Assembly (NCBI RefSeq): GCF_003311645.1
Contig: NZ_QEST01000090.1
Location: forward strand, 1 to 41,456
Length of the DNA stretch: 41,456 nucleotides
Source of the DNA: Streptomyces sp. PT12
GTDB lineage: Bacteria > Actinomycetota > Actinomycetes > Streptomycetales > Streptomycetaceae
Direction of reading: 5' to 3'
Part shown: in pieces, positions 17,836 through 26,920 of the stretch
How the letters are laid out: every line of letters begins with the position of its first letter
Numbering within the stretch: the first letter of the stretch is position 1
Notes under the pieces: generated by a model
Seen by the model: the letters and a program-made list of their open reading frames with translations, nothing else
What the model was told of the DNA's origin: nothing
The model's database searches: none
Program-made: the position numbers and the translations under genes

Positions 17836-18765
17836 GTGGGGGGCGTGTACCGGTTCCTGCTGACCCCCCGCTGGTGGGCGATCAACGTCTTCGTGGTGCT
17901 GTCGATCCCCGTGTGCGTCATCGCGGGGACCTGGCAGCTCGGCCGCTTCGAGGACCAGGTGGACTCGCACCGTGAGCAGCGGGAGCTGGCCGAGGACACC
18001 GGTGAGGCGCGGCCGTTCGACGAGCTGATGCCGCTGACGACGGAGACCGTGGGGCGGCAGGCCGAGATCACCGGGACGTTCGACGCCGAGCACCAGCTCC
18101 TCGTCCCCGAGCGGACGCTCGACGGCGACCGCGGCTTCTATGTGCTGACCCCGCTGCGCCCGGCCGACGGGGGCCCCGCGGTGCCCGTGGTCCGCGGCTG
18201 GCTACCCGGCGCCGCCGACGCGTCCGCGGTGCCCGCGCCGCCCGAGGGCGAGGCGACGGCCAGCGGCGCGTTGCAGGCCCCCGAGTCGCCGAGCGAGATC
18301 ACCGCGCCGACCACCGCGCTGCCCGAGGGCCAGCTCGGCGTGATCTCGGCCGCCTCGCTCATCAACGTCCTGCCCTACCCGGTCGCCGACGTCTGGATCA
18401 CCGTGCGGGACACCGAGGCGCCGTTGACGCCCGTGCCCGCCGAGGCCCCCACCGGCACGGGCCTCGACATGGACGCCTTCCAGAACCTCGGCTACACCGC
18501 CGAGTGGTTCGTCTTCGCGGCGTTCGCGGTCTTCATGTGGTACCGCCTGTTCAGGAGGGAGGTCGAGACCCAGCGCGACGCGGAGCTCGGCCTCCACCCT
18601 GACGAACGCCCCGGCGCACACCCCGACGAACGCCCCGGCGCACGCGGCGCGCCCGCCGCCCCCGGGACGACGCCCAGCGGCCTCAGCGGGCCACCGGCTC
18701 AGGCGTCGGCGCCGGACCGGGAAGGTGCTCCCGCGCGAACCGGATCTCCTGCGCCACCTGCTTGA
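17836..18765 (+). CDS. SURF1-family cytochrome oxidase assembly protein
   Basis: This 309-aa protein has two membrane helices, at about 11-32 (WWAINVFVVLSIPVCVIAG) and about 216-236 (WFVFAAFAVFMWYRLF), enclosing an extracytoplasmic domain. The SURF1 hallmark G-T-W-Q-L-G-R-F follows the first helix, and a typical R-P-A-D-G-G-P-A-V-P-V-V-R-G-W region lies mid-domain. SURF1 proteins help insert haem a into cytochrome aa3 oxidase. The C-terminal about 70 residues are cytoplasmic, with repeated H-P-D-E-R-P-G-A units and Pro/Ala-rich sequence. GTG at 17836 or 17845 is the start. Its end overlaps the convergent S9 peptidase gene by 83 bases, which is unusual. Confidence 0.85.
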   Translation: MGGVYRFLLTPRWWAINVFVVLSIPVCVIAGTWQLGRFEDQVDSHREQRELAEDTGEARPFDELMPLTTETVGRQAEITGTFDAEHQLLVPERTLDGDRGFYVLTPLRPADGGPAVPVVRGWLPGAADASAVPAPPEGEATASGALQAPESPSEITAPTTALPEGQLGVISAASLINVLPYPVADVWITVRDTEAPLTPVPAEAPTGTGLDMDAFQNLGYTAEWFVFAAFAVFMWYRLFRREVETQRDAELGLHPDERPGAHPDERPGARGAPAAPGTTPSGLSGPPAQASAPDREGAPARTGSPAPPA

Positions 18766-20539
18766 TCCGCTCCTCGACCACGAGCGAGCCGTGCCCGGCC
18801 TCGTACCGGTACACCTCGTGTGCCACGCCGCGCTCGGCCAGCCTCGACACATAGTTCTCGATCTGGCGGATCGGGCACCTCGGGTCGTTCAGCCCGGCCG
18901 AGATGTACACCGGGGCGCGCACCCGGTCGACATAGGTGATCGGCGACGACGCCTCGAACCGCTCGGGCACCTCGTCCGGCGAGCCGCCGAGCAGCGTGCG
19001 GTCGAGCGCCTTGAGCGCCTCCATCTCGTCCTCGTACGCCGCCACATAGTCCGCGACGGGCACCGCGGCGACCCCGACCGCCCAGGCGTCGGGCTGCGTC
19101 CCGATCCCGAGCAGCGTCAGATAGCCGCCCCACGAGCCACCGGTCAGCACCAGGCGCTCGGGATCGGCGAGACCGGAGGCGACGGCCCACGCGCGCACCG
19201 CCGCGATGTCCTCGAGCTCGATCAGCCCGACCCGGTGCTTGAGCGCGTCCGTCCAGGCGCGGCCATACCCGGTGGAGCCCCGGTAGTTGACCCGGACGAC
19301 GGCGAAGCCGTGGTCGAGCCACGCCGCGGGCCCGGCCGTGAACGCGTCGCTGTCGTGCGCCGTCGGCCCGCCGTGGATGTCGAACACCGTGGGGAAGGGC
19401 CCCTCGCCGACCTCGGGCCGCTGCACCAGCGCGTGCACCCGGCCGCCGGGCCCGTCGACCCACACATCCGTGACGGGCAGCGAACGCGGCGCCCGGGGCC
19501 CCGGGGGATCGAGCACCGTGCCGCCCGCGGTCGAGACCACCCGCGGCGGCTCGGCGGCCGACGACCACAGGTACTCGACCGTGCCTTCGGGGCGCCCCGT
19601 GGCCCCCGAGATCGTGCCTGGCGGCGTCTCGACCAGGCTCAGCTCCCCGGCCGCCAGGTCGTAGCGCCACAGCTCGTCGCGCGCGTGGTGGCTGTGCTCG
19701 AGCAACAGGCCCGAGGCGTCGGGCAGCCAGCTCGCGTGGATGTCGCCCGGCAACTCGGTGGGCAGCTCGGTCTGCTCACCGGTCAGCGGATCCCAGATCA
19801 TCGGCTCCCAATGGCCGCGCCGCTGATGGCCGATCAGCAGCCGTGCGTCCCCGCCGACCGGCGCGAACCCCAGCACCGAAAGGCCCAGCTCCTCGGTGCC
19901 ACCGCGCGTGTCGTCGAGCTCGGCGACCGCCGTGCCGTCGAGGCGCGTCACCCGCACCGCCGAGTGCATCGCGTCGCCGTGCTCCGTGTGCTCGATCGCC
20001 AACAGCGAGCCGTCGTGCGACAGATCGCCCACCCCGGCCGACTGCCGGTGGCGGTAGATCTCGACCGGCTCGGCCCCCGGACGCGCCACATGGAGCGTCG
20101 TGCCGTCCTCCTCGGTCATCCGCCCGACGACCGCCGTGCCGTCCCTGCCGAGCGCGAGACCCGCGGGGAACGAGGGCGCGAGCCCCGGCACCGCCGTCTC
20201 GTCCTCGCCCCCGGCGAACGGCTGCCGCATCCACACGCCGAACTCGTCCCCGTCGTGGTCCGCGAACCACCACAGCCACGCCCCGTCGGGCGAGAGCGTG
20301 CCGTCCACCGTGCCGTTCGGCCGGTCGGTGGCCTGCCGCTGCCGCCCTGTGGTCCGGTCCCACGCGTACAGCTCGAACGTGCCGGTGGCGTTGGAGACGA
20401 ACAGCGAGCGCTCGGGGGCGTCCCGCGCCCAGCCGGGCAGCGAGACCCGCGGCGCCCTGAAGCGCCGCTCCCAGTCGGGCATGGCGACCCCGGCCTCGCC
20501 CGACCTCTCGGCCGCACGCTCCGGCGGCGGCTCAGCCAT
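18683..20539 (-). CDS. S9-family (prolyl oligopeptidase-like) serine peptidase
   Basis: This 618-aa protein has no signal peptide, so it is probably cytoplasmic. It has an N-terminal beta-propeller (about 25-370, with repeats such as WDRTTGRQRQ and WDPLTGEQTE) and a C-terminal alpha/beta-hydrolase. The catalytic triad is visible: S469 in GGSWGGY, D552 in GLNDPRCP and H583 in EAGHGSL. The propeller gates access so that only peptides reach the active site; acylaminoacyl-peptidase or dipeptidyl-peptidase-like activity is plausible. The ATG at 20539 overlaps the RidA stop by 8 nt, placing it in one operon with RidA and the DUF4177 gene. The 3' end overlaps SURF1. Confidence 0.9.
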   Translation of the reverse strand: MAEPPPERAAERSGEAGVAMPDWERRFRAPRVSLPGWARDAPERSLFVSNATGTFELYAWDRTTGRQRQATDRPNGTVDGTLSPDGAWLWWFADHDGDEFGVWMRQPFAGGEDETAVPGLAPSFPAGLALGRDGTAVVGRMTEEDGTTLHVARPGAEPVEIYRHRQSAGVGDLSHDGSLLAIEHTEHGDAMHSAVRVTRLDGTAVAELDDTRGGTEELGLSVLGFAPVGGDARLLIGHQRRGHWEPMIWDPLTGEQTELPTELPGDIHASWLPDASGLLLEHSHHARDELWRYDLAAGELSLVETPPGTISGATGRPEGTVEYLWSSAAEPPRVVSTAGGTVLDPPGPRAPRSLPVTDVWVDGPGGRVHALVQRPEVGEGPFPTVFDIHGGPTAHDSDAFTAGPAAWLDHGFAVVRVNYRGSTGYGRAWTDALKHRVGLIELEDIAAVRAWAVASGLADPERLVLTGGSWGGYLTLLGIGTQPDAWAVGVAAVPVADYVAAYEDEMEALKALDRTLLGGSPDEVPERFEASSPITYVDRVRAPVYISAGLNDPRCPIRQIENYVSRLAERGVAHEVYRYEAGHGSLVVEERIKQVAQEIRFAREHLPGPAPTPEPVAR

Positions 20540-21026
20540 CGGACAGCTCCACCTGCATCTCGACCTCGACTGGCGCGTCGAGCGGCAGCACGGCGACGCC
20601 CACCGCGCTGCGCGCGTGCCGCCCTCGCTCGCCGAAGACATGGCCCAGCAGCTCACTCGCGCCGTTGATCACCTGGGGCTGGCCGGTGAAGGAGGGCGCG
20701 GACGCCACAAAGCCCACGACCTTCACCACGCGGGCCACCCGATCGAGGCTGCCCGCAACGGACTTGACGGCGGCCAGGGCGTTCAGCGCGCAGATCCGCG
20801 CCAGCTCCTTCGCCTCCTCGGGGCTGACCTCGGCCCCCACCTTCCCCGCCCCCCGCAGCTCGCCGCCGACCAGCGGCACCTGCCCCGAGGTGTACACATA
20901 GGGCCCGGTCACCACCGCGGGCACATAGGCAGCCACCGGCGGCGCCACATCGGGCAGCGCGAGCCCAAGCTCGGCCAGCCGCGCCTCGACGGACCCCTGG
21001 CCGCCCCCTTCGCCCCCGCCACTCAT
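20532..21026 (-). CDS. RidA/YjgF-family protein
   Basis: This 164-aa protein contains a RidA domain after a variable Gly-rich N-terminus: YVPAVVTGPYVYTSGQVPLV, VSPEEAKELARICALNALAA, and the C-terminal SAVGVAVLPLDAPVEVEMQV. RidA proteins hydrolyse reactive enamine/imine intermediates from amino-acid metabolism, but members with longer N-termini like this form a distinct subgroup whose substrate is not settled. The catalytic Arg common in RidA (usually in P-x-R near the C-terminus) is not clearly present, so a RidA-type imine deaminase function is uncertain. The ATG overlaps the preceding DUF4177 stop (ATGA), and it is followed by the S9 peptidase. Confidence 0.88.
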   Translation of the reverse strand: MSGGGEGGGQGSVEARLAELGLALPDVAPPVAAYVPAVVTGPYVYTSGQVPLVGGELRGAGKVGAEVSPEEAKELARICALNALAAVKSVAGSLDRVARVVKVVGFVASAPSFTGQPQVINGASELLGHVFGERGRHARSAVGVAVLPLDAPVEVEMQVELSDG

Positions 21027-21184
21027 GACTGCTGCTTCTCACGCTTGAAGTACGCCACCAGCTGCTCGGGATTCGGACCGGGGATGACCTGGACCAACTC
21101 CCAGCCGTCATCGCCCCAGTTGTCCAGAATCTGCTTGGTGGCGTGCACCAGCAGCGGCACGGTCACGTATTCCCACTTCTTCAT
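21023..21184 (-). CDS. Small DUF4177-family protein
   Basis: This 53-aa protein starts MKKWEYVTVPLLVHATKQIL and contains NWGDDGWELVQVIPGPN, the DUF4177 pattern (W-E-Y ... G-W-E-L-V). It is easily missed because the same frame is open far upstream. The ATG at 21184 begins the domain and its stop overlaps the RidA ATG. It is the first gene of the RidA/peptidase operon and faces the divergent ArsA ATPase gene across 78 bases. Function is unknown; streptomycetes keep a homologue next to the ArsA pair. Confidence 0.85.
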   Translation of the reverse strand: MKKWEYVTVPLLVHATKQILDNWGDDGWELVQVIPGPNPEQLVAYFKREKQQS

Positions 21185-21262
21185 GGCCTTCACTCTAGTC
21201 CCGGCCTCTGACACCGGTCCCGGCCTCTGACACCGCGGCGGCCTTCGCCTAGGCTCGCCACC

Positions 21263-22354
21263 GTGAGCGCTTCCGGCAATCCGGGCACCGGGCCCGCCAC
21301 CCGGCTCCATGTGGTCAGCGGCAAGGGCGGCACGGGCAAGACGACCGTCGCCGCCGCCCTCGCGCTCGCGCTCGCCGACGAGGGCAGGCGCACCCTGCTC
21401 GTCGAGGTCGAGGGCCGCCAGGGGATCGCCCAGCTCTTCGAGACCGAGGTGCTTCCCTACGCCGAGCGCCGGATCGCCATCGGCCCCGGCGGCGGCGAGG
21501 TGTTCGCGCTCGCGATCGACGCCGAACAGGCGCTGCTGGACTACCTCCAGATGTTCTACAAGCTCGGCGGCGCGGGCCGCGCCCTGCGCAGGATCGGCGC
21601 GATCGACTTCGCCACCACGGTCGCCCCGGGTCTGCGCGACGTCCTGCTGACCGGCAAGGTCTGCGAGGCGGTCAGGCGGCGCGGCAGGGACAGCAAGGAC
21701 GGCAGGGACAGCAAGGACGGCAGGGACGGCAGGGACAGCAGGGACAGCAGGGACGGCGAAGACGGCAGGGACGGCAGGGACGGCAGGGACGGCACGGGCT
21801 GGGCGTACGACGCGGTGATCCTCGACGCCCCGCCGACCGGCCGCGTCGCGCGCTTCCTCGGCGTCAACCACGAGGTCGCTGGCCTGGCCAGGGTGGGCCC
21901 CATCCACCACCAGGCGCAGGCCGTGATGCGCGTGTTGACCTCGCCCGAGACCGCCGTGCACCTGGTCACGCTGCTCGAGGAGATGCCCGTGCAGGAGACG
22001 GCCGACGGGGTCGCCGAGCTGCGCGCCGCCGAGCTGCCCGTGGGCGCCGTGGTGGTGAACATGGTGCGCGCCGCCGAGAGCCTGGACGTCCCGCTGCCAG
22101 GGCGCGCCCCGGGGCTGGCCGCCGCGCTCGGCCGCGCCGGGCTCAGGGGCGCCACGCGGCTGGCCGGGCCCCTGCTCGCCCAGGGCCACGCGTACGCGCG
22201 GCGGCTCGCGCTCGAACGTGCCCAGCGCGCCGAGCTGGCCGGGCTCGGCCGACCGCTGCGCGAGCTGCCGCTGCTTGGCGAGGGCGTGGACCTGGCGGGC
22301 CTGTACCGACTGGCGCGCCGCCTGCGGGAGTTCGACTGGGCGGGGGGCGCGTGA
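21263..22354 (+). CDS. ArsA-family ATPase (first of a pair)
   Basis: This 363-aa P-loop ATPase of the ArsA/GET3/MinD type has deviant Walker A GKGGTGKT (20-27) after LHVVSG, followed by [20 protein letters not shown], with switch sequence [17 protein letters not shown] run of 9-base repeats adds about 37 Gly/Arg/Asp/Ser residues (141-177) ahead of the switch. There are no arsenite-binding cysteines, so arsenic export is unlikely. Its GTGA junction with the next gene and the conserved place beside wblA suggest that the two proteins form a heterodimeric ATPase; the partner process is unknown. GTG at 21263 is the only start upstream of the P-loop. Confidence 0.88.
   Translation: MSASGNPGTGPATRLHVVSGKGGTGKTTVAAALALALADEGRRTLLVEVEGRQGIAQLFETEVLPYAERRIAIGPGGGEVFALAIDAEQALLDYLQMFYKLGGAGRALRRIGAIDFATTVAPGLRDVLLTGKVCEAVRRRGRDSKDGRDSKDGRDGRDSRDSRDGEDGRDGRDGRDGTGWAYDAVILDAPPTGRVARFLGVNHEVAGLARVGPIHHQAQAVMRVLTSPETAVHLVTLLEEMPVQETADGVAELRAAELPVGAVVVNMVRAAESLDVPLPGRAPGLAAALGRAGLRGATRLAGPLLAQGHAYARRLALERAQRAELAGLGRPLRELPLLGEGVDLAGLYRLARRLREFDWAGGA
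21683..21796 (+). repeat. In-frame 9-bp tandem repeat in the ArsA gene
   Basis: About twelve imperfect copies of the unit GGCAGGGAC (variants AGCAAGGAC, AGCAGGGAC, GGCGAAGAC) run in tandem and encode G-R-D, S-K-D and S-R-D triplets. Because the unit is 9 bases, copy-number changes keep the frame. It is coding repeat expansion, not CRISPR: there are no unique spacers. Confidence 0.85.
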
Positions 22355-23694
22355 GGGAAGGGCTGATGAACGACGCGGTGAACGAGAGGGCGCGCGAGAC
22401 GGAACGGGCGCCCGCGCTCGCGGTCGACGCGCTGCTCGACGACCCCTCGGTCCGCATCGTCGTGTGCTGCGGCTCGGGCGGCGTGGGCAAGACGACCACG
22501 GCCGCGGCGCTCGGCCTGCGCGCGGCCGAACGTGGACGGCGCGCCGTGGTGCTGACGATCGACCCGGCGCGGCGGCTCGCCCAGTCGATGGGCCTGACCG
22601 AGCTCGACAACGTCCCGCGCCCCGTGCCGGGCGCCGACCGGTCGGCGGGGGGCGAGCTGTTCGCCATGATGCTCGACATGAAGCGCACGTTCGACGAGAT
22701 CGTCGAGGCGCACAGCGACCCGGCGCGCGCCCGCGCGATCCTGGACAACCCCTTCTACCAGTCGCTCTCCGCCGGATTCGCGGGCACCCAGGAGTACATG
22801 GCGATGGAGAAGCTGGGCCAGCTCGCCGCCCGCGGCGCGTGGGACCTCATCGTGGTGGACACCCCGCCGAGCCGCTCGGCGCTCGACTTCCTTGACGCCC
22901 CGCAGCGGCTCGGCTCGTTCCTCGACGGGCGCTTCATCAGGGTCCTGATGGGCCCGGCCAAGGCGGGCGGGCGCGCGGGGCGCAAGGTGATGAGCCTGGG
23001 GATGGCCGGACTCTCGCTGTTCACCGGCACGCTCGGCAAGGTGCTCGGCACGGCGCTGCTGCGTGATGTGCAGACCTTCGTGGCCGCGATGGACACGATG
23101 TTCGGCGGCTTCAGGGCGCGGGCCGACGCGACCTACCGGCTGCTCCAGGCGGGCGGCACGGCGTTCCTCGTGGTGGCCGCGCCCGAGCGCGACGCGCTGC
23201 GCGAGGCCGCGTACTTCGTCGACCGCCTCAAGGCCGACCGCATGCCGCTCGCCGGGCTCGTGCTCAACCGCGTGGGCACGTCCGCCGCCTCACGGCTCAG
23301 CGCGGAACGCGCCCTTGCGGCCGCCGAGGTGCTCGACGCAAAGAATCTTGCGTCAAACGGAATTGTGGATCATCCGGCTGGGGATGATGCCTCTCGAAGC
23401 GGCCGCCGCTCTCCCGAAGACCACTCCCCGGCGGCCCCAGGGGGCGACGACGCCTCGGCCGAGACCGGCGACGACGCGTCCGACCGCCTCGCGGCGGCGC
23501 TGCTGCGCGTGCACGCGGAGCGCATGCGCCAGCTCGCGCGCGAGGAGCGCACGCGGGCGCGCTTCACCGCACTCCACCCCGAGGTGCCCGTGGTGGAGGT
23601 GCCCGCCCTGCCCGGCGACGTGCACGACCTGGCAGGGCTGCGCGCCATTGGCGAGCGGCTCGGCGGCCGGGGGGATCAGCCGACGTTCGCGTAG
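22351..23694 (+). CDS. ArsA-family ATPase (second of a pair)
   Basis: This 447-aa P-loop ATPase has Walker [10 protein letters not shown] (41-49), then [17 protein letters not shown] and the switch [20 protein letters not shown]. The C-terminal domain continues with a segment predicted to interact with the partner ([20 protein letters not shown]). Around residues 329-375 lies an insertion (starting near [12 protein letters not shown]) that is more AT-rich than its surroundings and rich in D, S and P; homologues usually run through here with a short loop. GTG at 22351 overlaps the previous stop; ATG at 22366 is an alternative. The 3' end overlaps convergent wblA by 19 bases. No metal-binding Cys motif is seen. 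Confidence 0.87.
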   Translation: MREGLMNDAVNERARETERAPALAVDALLDDPSVRIVVCCGSGGVGKTTTAAALGLRAAERGRRAVVLTIDPARRLAQSMGLTELDNVPRPVPGADRSAGGELFAMMLDMKRTFDEIVEAHSDPARARAILDNPFYQSLSAGFAGTQEYMAMEKLGQLAARGAWDLIVVDTPPSRSALDFLDAPQRLGSFLDGRFIRVLMGPAKAGGRAGRKVMSLGMAGLSLFTGTLGKVLGTALLRDVQTFVAAMDTMFGGFRARADATYRLLQAGGTAFLVVAAPERDALREAAYFVDRLKADRMPLAGLVLNRVGTSAASRLSAERALAAAEVLDAKNLASNGIVDHPAGDDASRSGRRSPEDHSPAAPGGDDASAETGDDASDRLAAALLRVHAERMRQLAREERTRARFTALHPEVPVVEVPALPGDVHDLAGLRAIGERLGGRGDQPTFA

Positions 23695-24116
23695 CCGGGG
23701 AAGTCCCCGAAGCCCTCGTATCGCTCGAAGTCCCGCTCGTAACCCCGCTCGTAGTCGTCGTACCTCTCGTAGCGCTCGCCACCCTCGTAGTCCCGGTGGT
23801 CCTCCCGCTCGCCGGAGCGCGCGGCGAGCGGGCGTGTGCCCTGCTCGTACTCCGTGCGCGCGGTCTCAAGCAGGCGGCGCCAGGAGGTGACAGTCGGGCG
23901 CCGACGCAGCAACGCGCGCCGCTCGCGCTCCGTCATGCCTCCCCAGACGCCGAACTCCACGCGGTTGTCCAGGGCGTCGGCGAGGCACTCCGTGCGCACC
24001 GGACAGCCGGTGCAGACCGCTTTGGCCCTGTTCTGAGCAGCCCCTTGTACGAACAGTTCATCCGGATCCGTCGTGCGGCAGGCGGCCTGCGCACTCCAGT
24101 CGGTAACCCAGCTCAT
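23676..24116 (-). CDS. wblA: WhiB-like [4Fe-4S] transcriptional regulator WblA
   Basis: This 146-aa Wbl protein has four cluster ligands at C13, C35, C38 and C44 ([10 protein letters not shown]), the G-V-W-G-G turn (56-60), and a basic [12 protein letters not shown] segment. Residues 1-90 match Streptomyces WblA as I recall it ([17 protein letters not shown]... in S. coelicolor), and the flanking ArsA pair and PBP gene match the S. coelicolor wblA locus. WblA is a pleiotropic regulator that promotes the switch from aerial growth to sporulation and represses antibiotic production. The homologue I recall is about 112 aa. Here a C-terminal tail of about 45 residues, made of Y-E-R-D-type repeats rich in Tyr, Arg, Asp and Glu, has been added. 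Confidence 0.9.
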   Translation of the reverse strand: MSWVTDWSAQAACRTTDPDELFVQGAAQNRAKAVCTGCPVRTECLADALDNRVEFGVWGGMTERERRALLRRRPTVTSWRRLLETARTEYEQGTRPLAARSGEREDHRDYEGGERYERYDDYERGYERDFERYEGFGDFPGYANVG

Positions 24117-24455
24117 GCCGGTGCCGTCCTCTCCCGAATCGAGGCTCCCCCACGGCGGCAAGTGGCATATTCACCCTTGCCAGTTGAGGACGTTACGGAA
24201 GGCTGGCACCGCACAACACCCCCAGGGGGTCTAATCTTGAATGGCCCGATCGGACTATGGGAAGCGCGAAGCCACCCTCACGAGTGAAGCGGGGCCGACG
24301 CAGGTAAACGTTCCGCTGGTCGGCGGCACACCGCCTTCGCCAACTCACCCCTATGGGTGATGGCTCGCTTGACGCGGGGGTCATTGTGTGAACCGTGAGT
24401 AGCTTAGGCGAACAGATGGACCCCTGTCCGGCTTTTGAGAACGTAGGCTTGCGCC
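24117..24455. promoter_or_regulatory. Divergent wblA / PBP regulatory region
   Basis: A 339-base intergenic region separates divergent wblA and the PBP gene, with no reading frame I can support. It is long for this genome and holds several short palindromes: ACCCCCAGGGGGT near 24219, and TCACCC-CTAT-GGGTGA at 24345-24360. Such length suits the complex developmental control known for wblA. I could not identify a confident -35/-10 pair on either strand. Confidence 0.6.
24345..24360. promoter_or_regulatory. Perfect palindrome resembling a BldM-type operator
   Basis: TCACCC (24345-24350), CTAT spacer, GGGTGA (24355-24360) is a perfect 6+6 inverted repeat. It resembles the BldM homodimer motif described in Streptomyces (TCAC...GTGA with C/G-rich inner positions), as I remember it. 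It lies 96 bases upstream of the PBP start and 229 bases from the wblA start. Another dimeric regulator could equally use it. Confidence 0.4.
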
Positions 24456-26747
24456 ATGAGTAGGAAGCGTCCCGGTGGCGGTCTGACCACCTTCCAGCAG
24501 ACGGCCAAGTTCCTCGGGGTCAGCGTGCTCTCCGGCGCGGTGCTCGCGGGGATCGCCCTGCCTGCGGTCGGCGCCCTCGGCCTCGCGGCCCGCGGCACGA
24601 TGGAAGGGTTCGACGAGATCCCCGCCATGATGGAGCGCCCCCCGCTCAGCCAGCGGACCACCATCCTGGACGCCAACGGCGAGAAGATCGCCGACGTGTA
24701 CAACCGCAATCGCACGGTCGTACCGCTCGACGACATGGCCGACACGCTGACGCAGGCGATCGTCGCCATCGAGGACGCCCGCTTCTACGAGCACGGCGCC
24801 GTCGACCTCCGCGGCATCGTGCGCGCCCTGACGCAGAACGTCGAGTCGGGCAGCGTCGAGCAGGGCGCCTCCACGCTCACGCAGCAGTATGTGAAGAACG
24901 TGTTCGTCGAGGCCGCGGGCGACGACGCCGAGGCGATCGCCGAGGCCATCACGCAGACCGGCGCCGCGGGCCTCGGCCGCAAGATCCAGGAGATCAAGTA
25001 CGCGATACAGCTGGAGCAGGAGCTCACCAAGGACGAGATCCTGGAGAACTACCTGAACATCACGTACTTCGGCCAGCAGGCGTACGGCGTGGAGGCCGCG
25101 TCCCAGCGGTACTTCTCGAAGTCCGCCGCCGAGCTCGACCTGCACGAGTCGGCGCTGCTCGCCGGTCTGGTGCAGTCCCCGAGCCAGTACGACCCGACCG
25201 TGGACGACCAGGCCGCCATCCAGCGCCGGAACACCGTGCTCCAGGCCATGGTCGACACTGGCGACATCACCCAGGCCGAGGCCGACGAGGCCATGGAGCG
25301 CGACCTCGGCCTGAACGTCAGCGAGCCGCGGAACGGCTGCATCACCGCCGTCAACGACGCCCAGTTCTTCTGCGACTACGTCGAGCGCGAGTTCCTGAGC
25401 AGCCCCGTCTTCGGCGAGACGAGGGAGGACCGCCAGGCCCTGTGGGCGCTCGGCGGCCTCACGATCACCACGACGCTCGACCCGCGGGCCCAGCAGGCCG
25501 CCGCCGCGGCGGCCAAGGACGGCGCGCTCCCCGAGGACTCGGTGTCCGCCACCGTCGTCCAGGTCGAGCCCGGCACGGGCCATATCCTGTCGATGGCCCA
25601 GAGCCGCCCCTACGGCAACGACCCCGAGCAGTTCCAGACCACGATCAACCTCAACGTCTCGCAGGAGATGGGCGGCTCCAACTACGGCTTCCAGCCCGGC
25701 TCGACGTTCAAGCCGATCACCGCGGCCGCGGCCCTGGAGGACGGCATCTCCCCGGCCCAGGAGTACACCACCGGCAACGAGCTGACCGTTCCGCTGGCCG
25801 ACTTCCGCGACTGCGAGAACCGCCCCCTGAGCGACGGCTCGGGCGAGACGGAGTACGAGCTGGCGAACGAGCGGGAGGAGCTGCGGGGCACCTGGGACAT
25901 GACCGAGGCCCTCGCCGACTCCGTCAACACGTACTTCGTCGAGCTCGAACGCCAGGTCGGCCTGTGCGAGACCCTGGAGATGGCCGCCGCCCTGGGGATT
26001 GAGCGCGGCGACAACGAGCCGCTCGACGCCGTCGCCTCCCTGACCCTGGGCAGCGAGACGGTCGCCCCCCTCCAGATCGCCAACGCCTACGCCACGTTCG
26101 CCAACCGCGGCACCTACTGCGAGCCCGTCGCCATCACGGCCGTCACCGACTCGAACGGCGAGGAGCTGACCGTTCCCGAGTCCGACTGCCAGCAGGTGAT
26201 GTCGCAGCGCACCGCCGACACGGTCAACCAGATGCTCGTCAACGTCGTCGAGAACGGCACCGGCGCGCCCGCCAGGCTCGTCCGCGAGAGCGCGGGCAAG
26301 ACCGGCACGACCAACGACCGGCAGGACGTCTGGTTCGCCGGGTACACCCCCGAGATCGCCACGGCCGTCCACGTGGGCAACGAGAACGAACGCCAGCAGA
26401 TGGTGGACATCACCATCGCGGGGCAGTTCTACGAGACGGCGGGCGGCGGCAGCGTGGCGGGCCCCATCTGGCGGCAGGCGATGTCCGGAGCCCTCCAGGG
26501 GGTCCCGGGCACGGCGTTCAACGACGTGGACGTCCCCCGCGGCGACGACCGCCCGAGCCGCCCCGACGACCGCGACGACGACCGCGACGACGACGACCGC
26601 CCCGGTGGCGACAACGACAGCGGGAACGGCGACGAGGGCGACAACGGCGACAACGGGCCGCCCGACGAGGGCAACGCGTGGGGCGACCTGCTGGGCGGCA
26701 ACGGCAACGGCGGCAACGGCAACGGCCCGGGCGGCTTCTTCGACTGA
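24456..26747 (+). CDS. Class A bifunctional penicillin-binding protein
   Basis: This 763-aa membrane-anchored peptidoglycan synthase has one N-terminal membrane helix (about 20-45). The GT51 glycosyltransferase domain has its catalytic Glu at E106 in AIVAIEDARFYEHGAVD, followed by QGASTLTQQYVKN. The transpeptidase domain has S416 in PGSTFKP, S-V-N at 489-491 and K-T-G at 615-617. It polymerises and cross-links peptidoglycan outside the membrane. After the fold comes a disordered tail of D/R/N/G repeats (RPDDRDDDRDDDDRPGG, then N-G-N-G-G). It lies divergent from wblA, as in other streptomycetes, so developmental control is plausible. Confidence 0.94.
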   Translation: MSRKRPGGGLTTFQQTAKFLGVSVLSGAVLAGIALPAVGALGLAARGTMEGFDEIPAMMERPPLSQRTTILDANGEKIADVYNRNRTVVPLDDMADTLTQAIVAIEDARFYEHGAVDLRGIVRALTQNVESGSVEQGASTLTQQYVKNVFVEAAGDDAEAIAEAITQTGAAGLGRKIQEIKYAIQLEQELTKDEILENYLNITYFGQQAYGVEAASQRYFSKSAAELDLHESALLAGLVQSPSQYDPTVDDQAAIQRRNTVLQAMVDTGDITQAEADEAMERDLGLNVSEPRNGCITAVNDAQFFCDYVEREFLSSPVFGETREDRQALWALGGLTITTTLDPRAQQAAAAAAKDGALPEDSVSATVVQVEPGTGHILSMAQSRPYGNDPEQFQTTINLNVSQEMGGSNYGFQPGSTFKPITAAAALEDGISPAQEYTTGNELTVPLADFRDCENRPLSDGSGETEYELANEREELRGTWDMTEALADSVNTYFVELERQVGLCETLEMAAALGIERGDNEPLDAVASLTLGSETVAPLQIANAYATFANRGTYCEPVAITAVTDSNGEELTVPESDCQQVMSQRTADTVNQMLVNVVENGTGAPARLVRESAGKTGTTNDRQDVWFAGYTPEIATAVHVGNENERQQMVDITIAGQFYETAGGGSVAGPIWRQAMSGALQGVPGTAFNDVDVPRGDDRPSRPDDRDDDRDDDDRPGGDNDSGNGDEGDNGDNGPPDEGNAWGDLLGGNGNGGNGNGPGGFFD

Positions 26748-26920
26748 ACGGCCGGGCCGGGGCCGGGGAAAATGCACCGACATATCGTCGGCGTACATAC
26801 CAGATACAACGCCGAACAAGGCCAGGAACAATGGCGTTGACGTGTCTACGGACACCGAGGACGCTTGATCGCGGAAATCGTGTGAATGACCTTTGGGTCA
26901 TGTGACGAGAAGAGGCGATC

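Noticed and set aside
21683-21796. CRISPR-like tandem repeat
   Set aside because: The units are 9 bp, contiguous, without spacers, and in frame within a coding sequence.
24165-24190. AdpA-like site TGGCATATTC upstream of wblA
   Set aside because: It fails the consensus at the position requiring G or C after TGGC, so a call would be guesswork.
24381-26855. 824-codon minus-strand open frame opposite the PBP gene
   Set aside because: It mirrors the whole PBP gene, has Val/Gly/Leu/Arg-biased shadow composition and no domain; GC-rich codon bias opens antisense frames like this.
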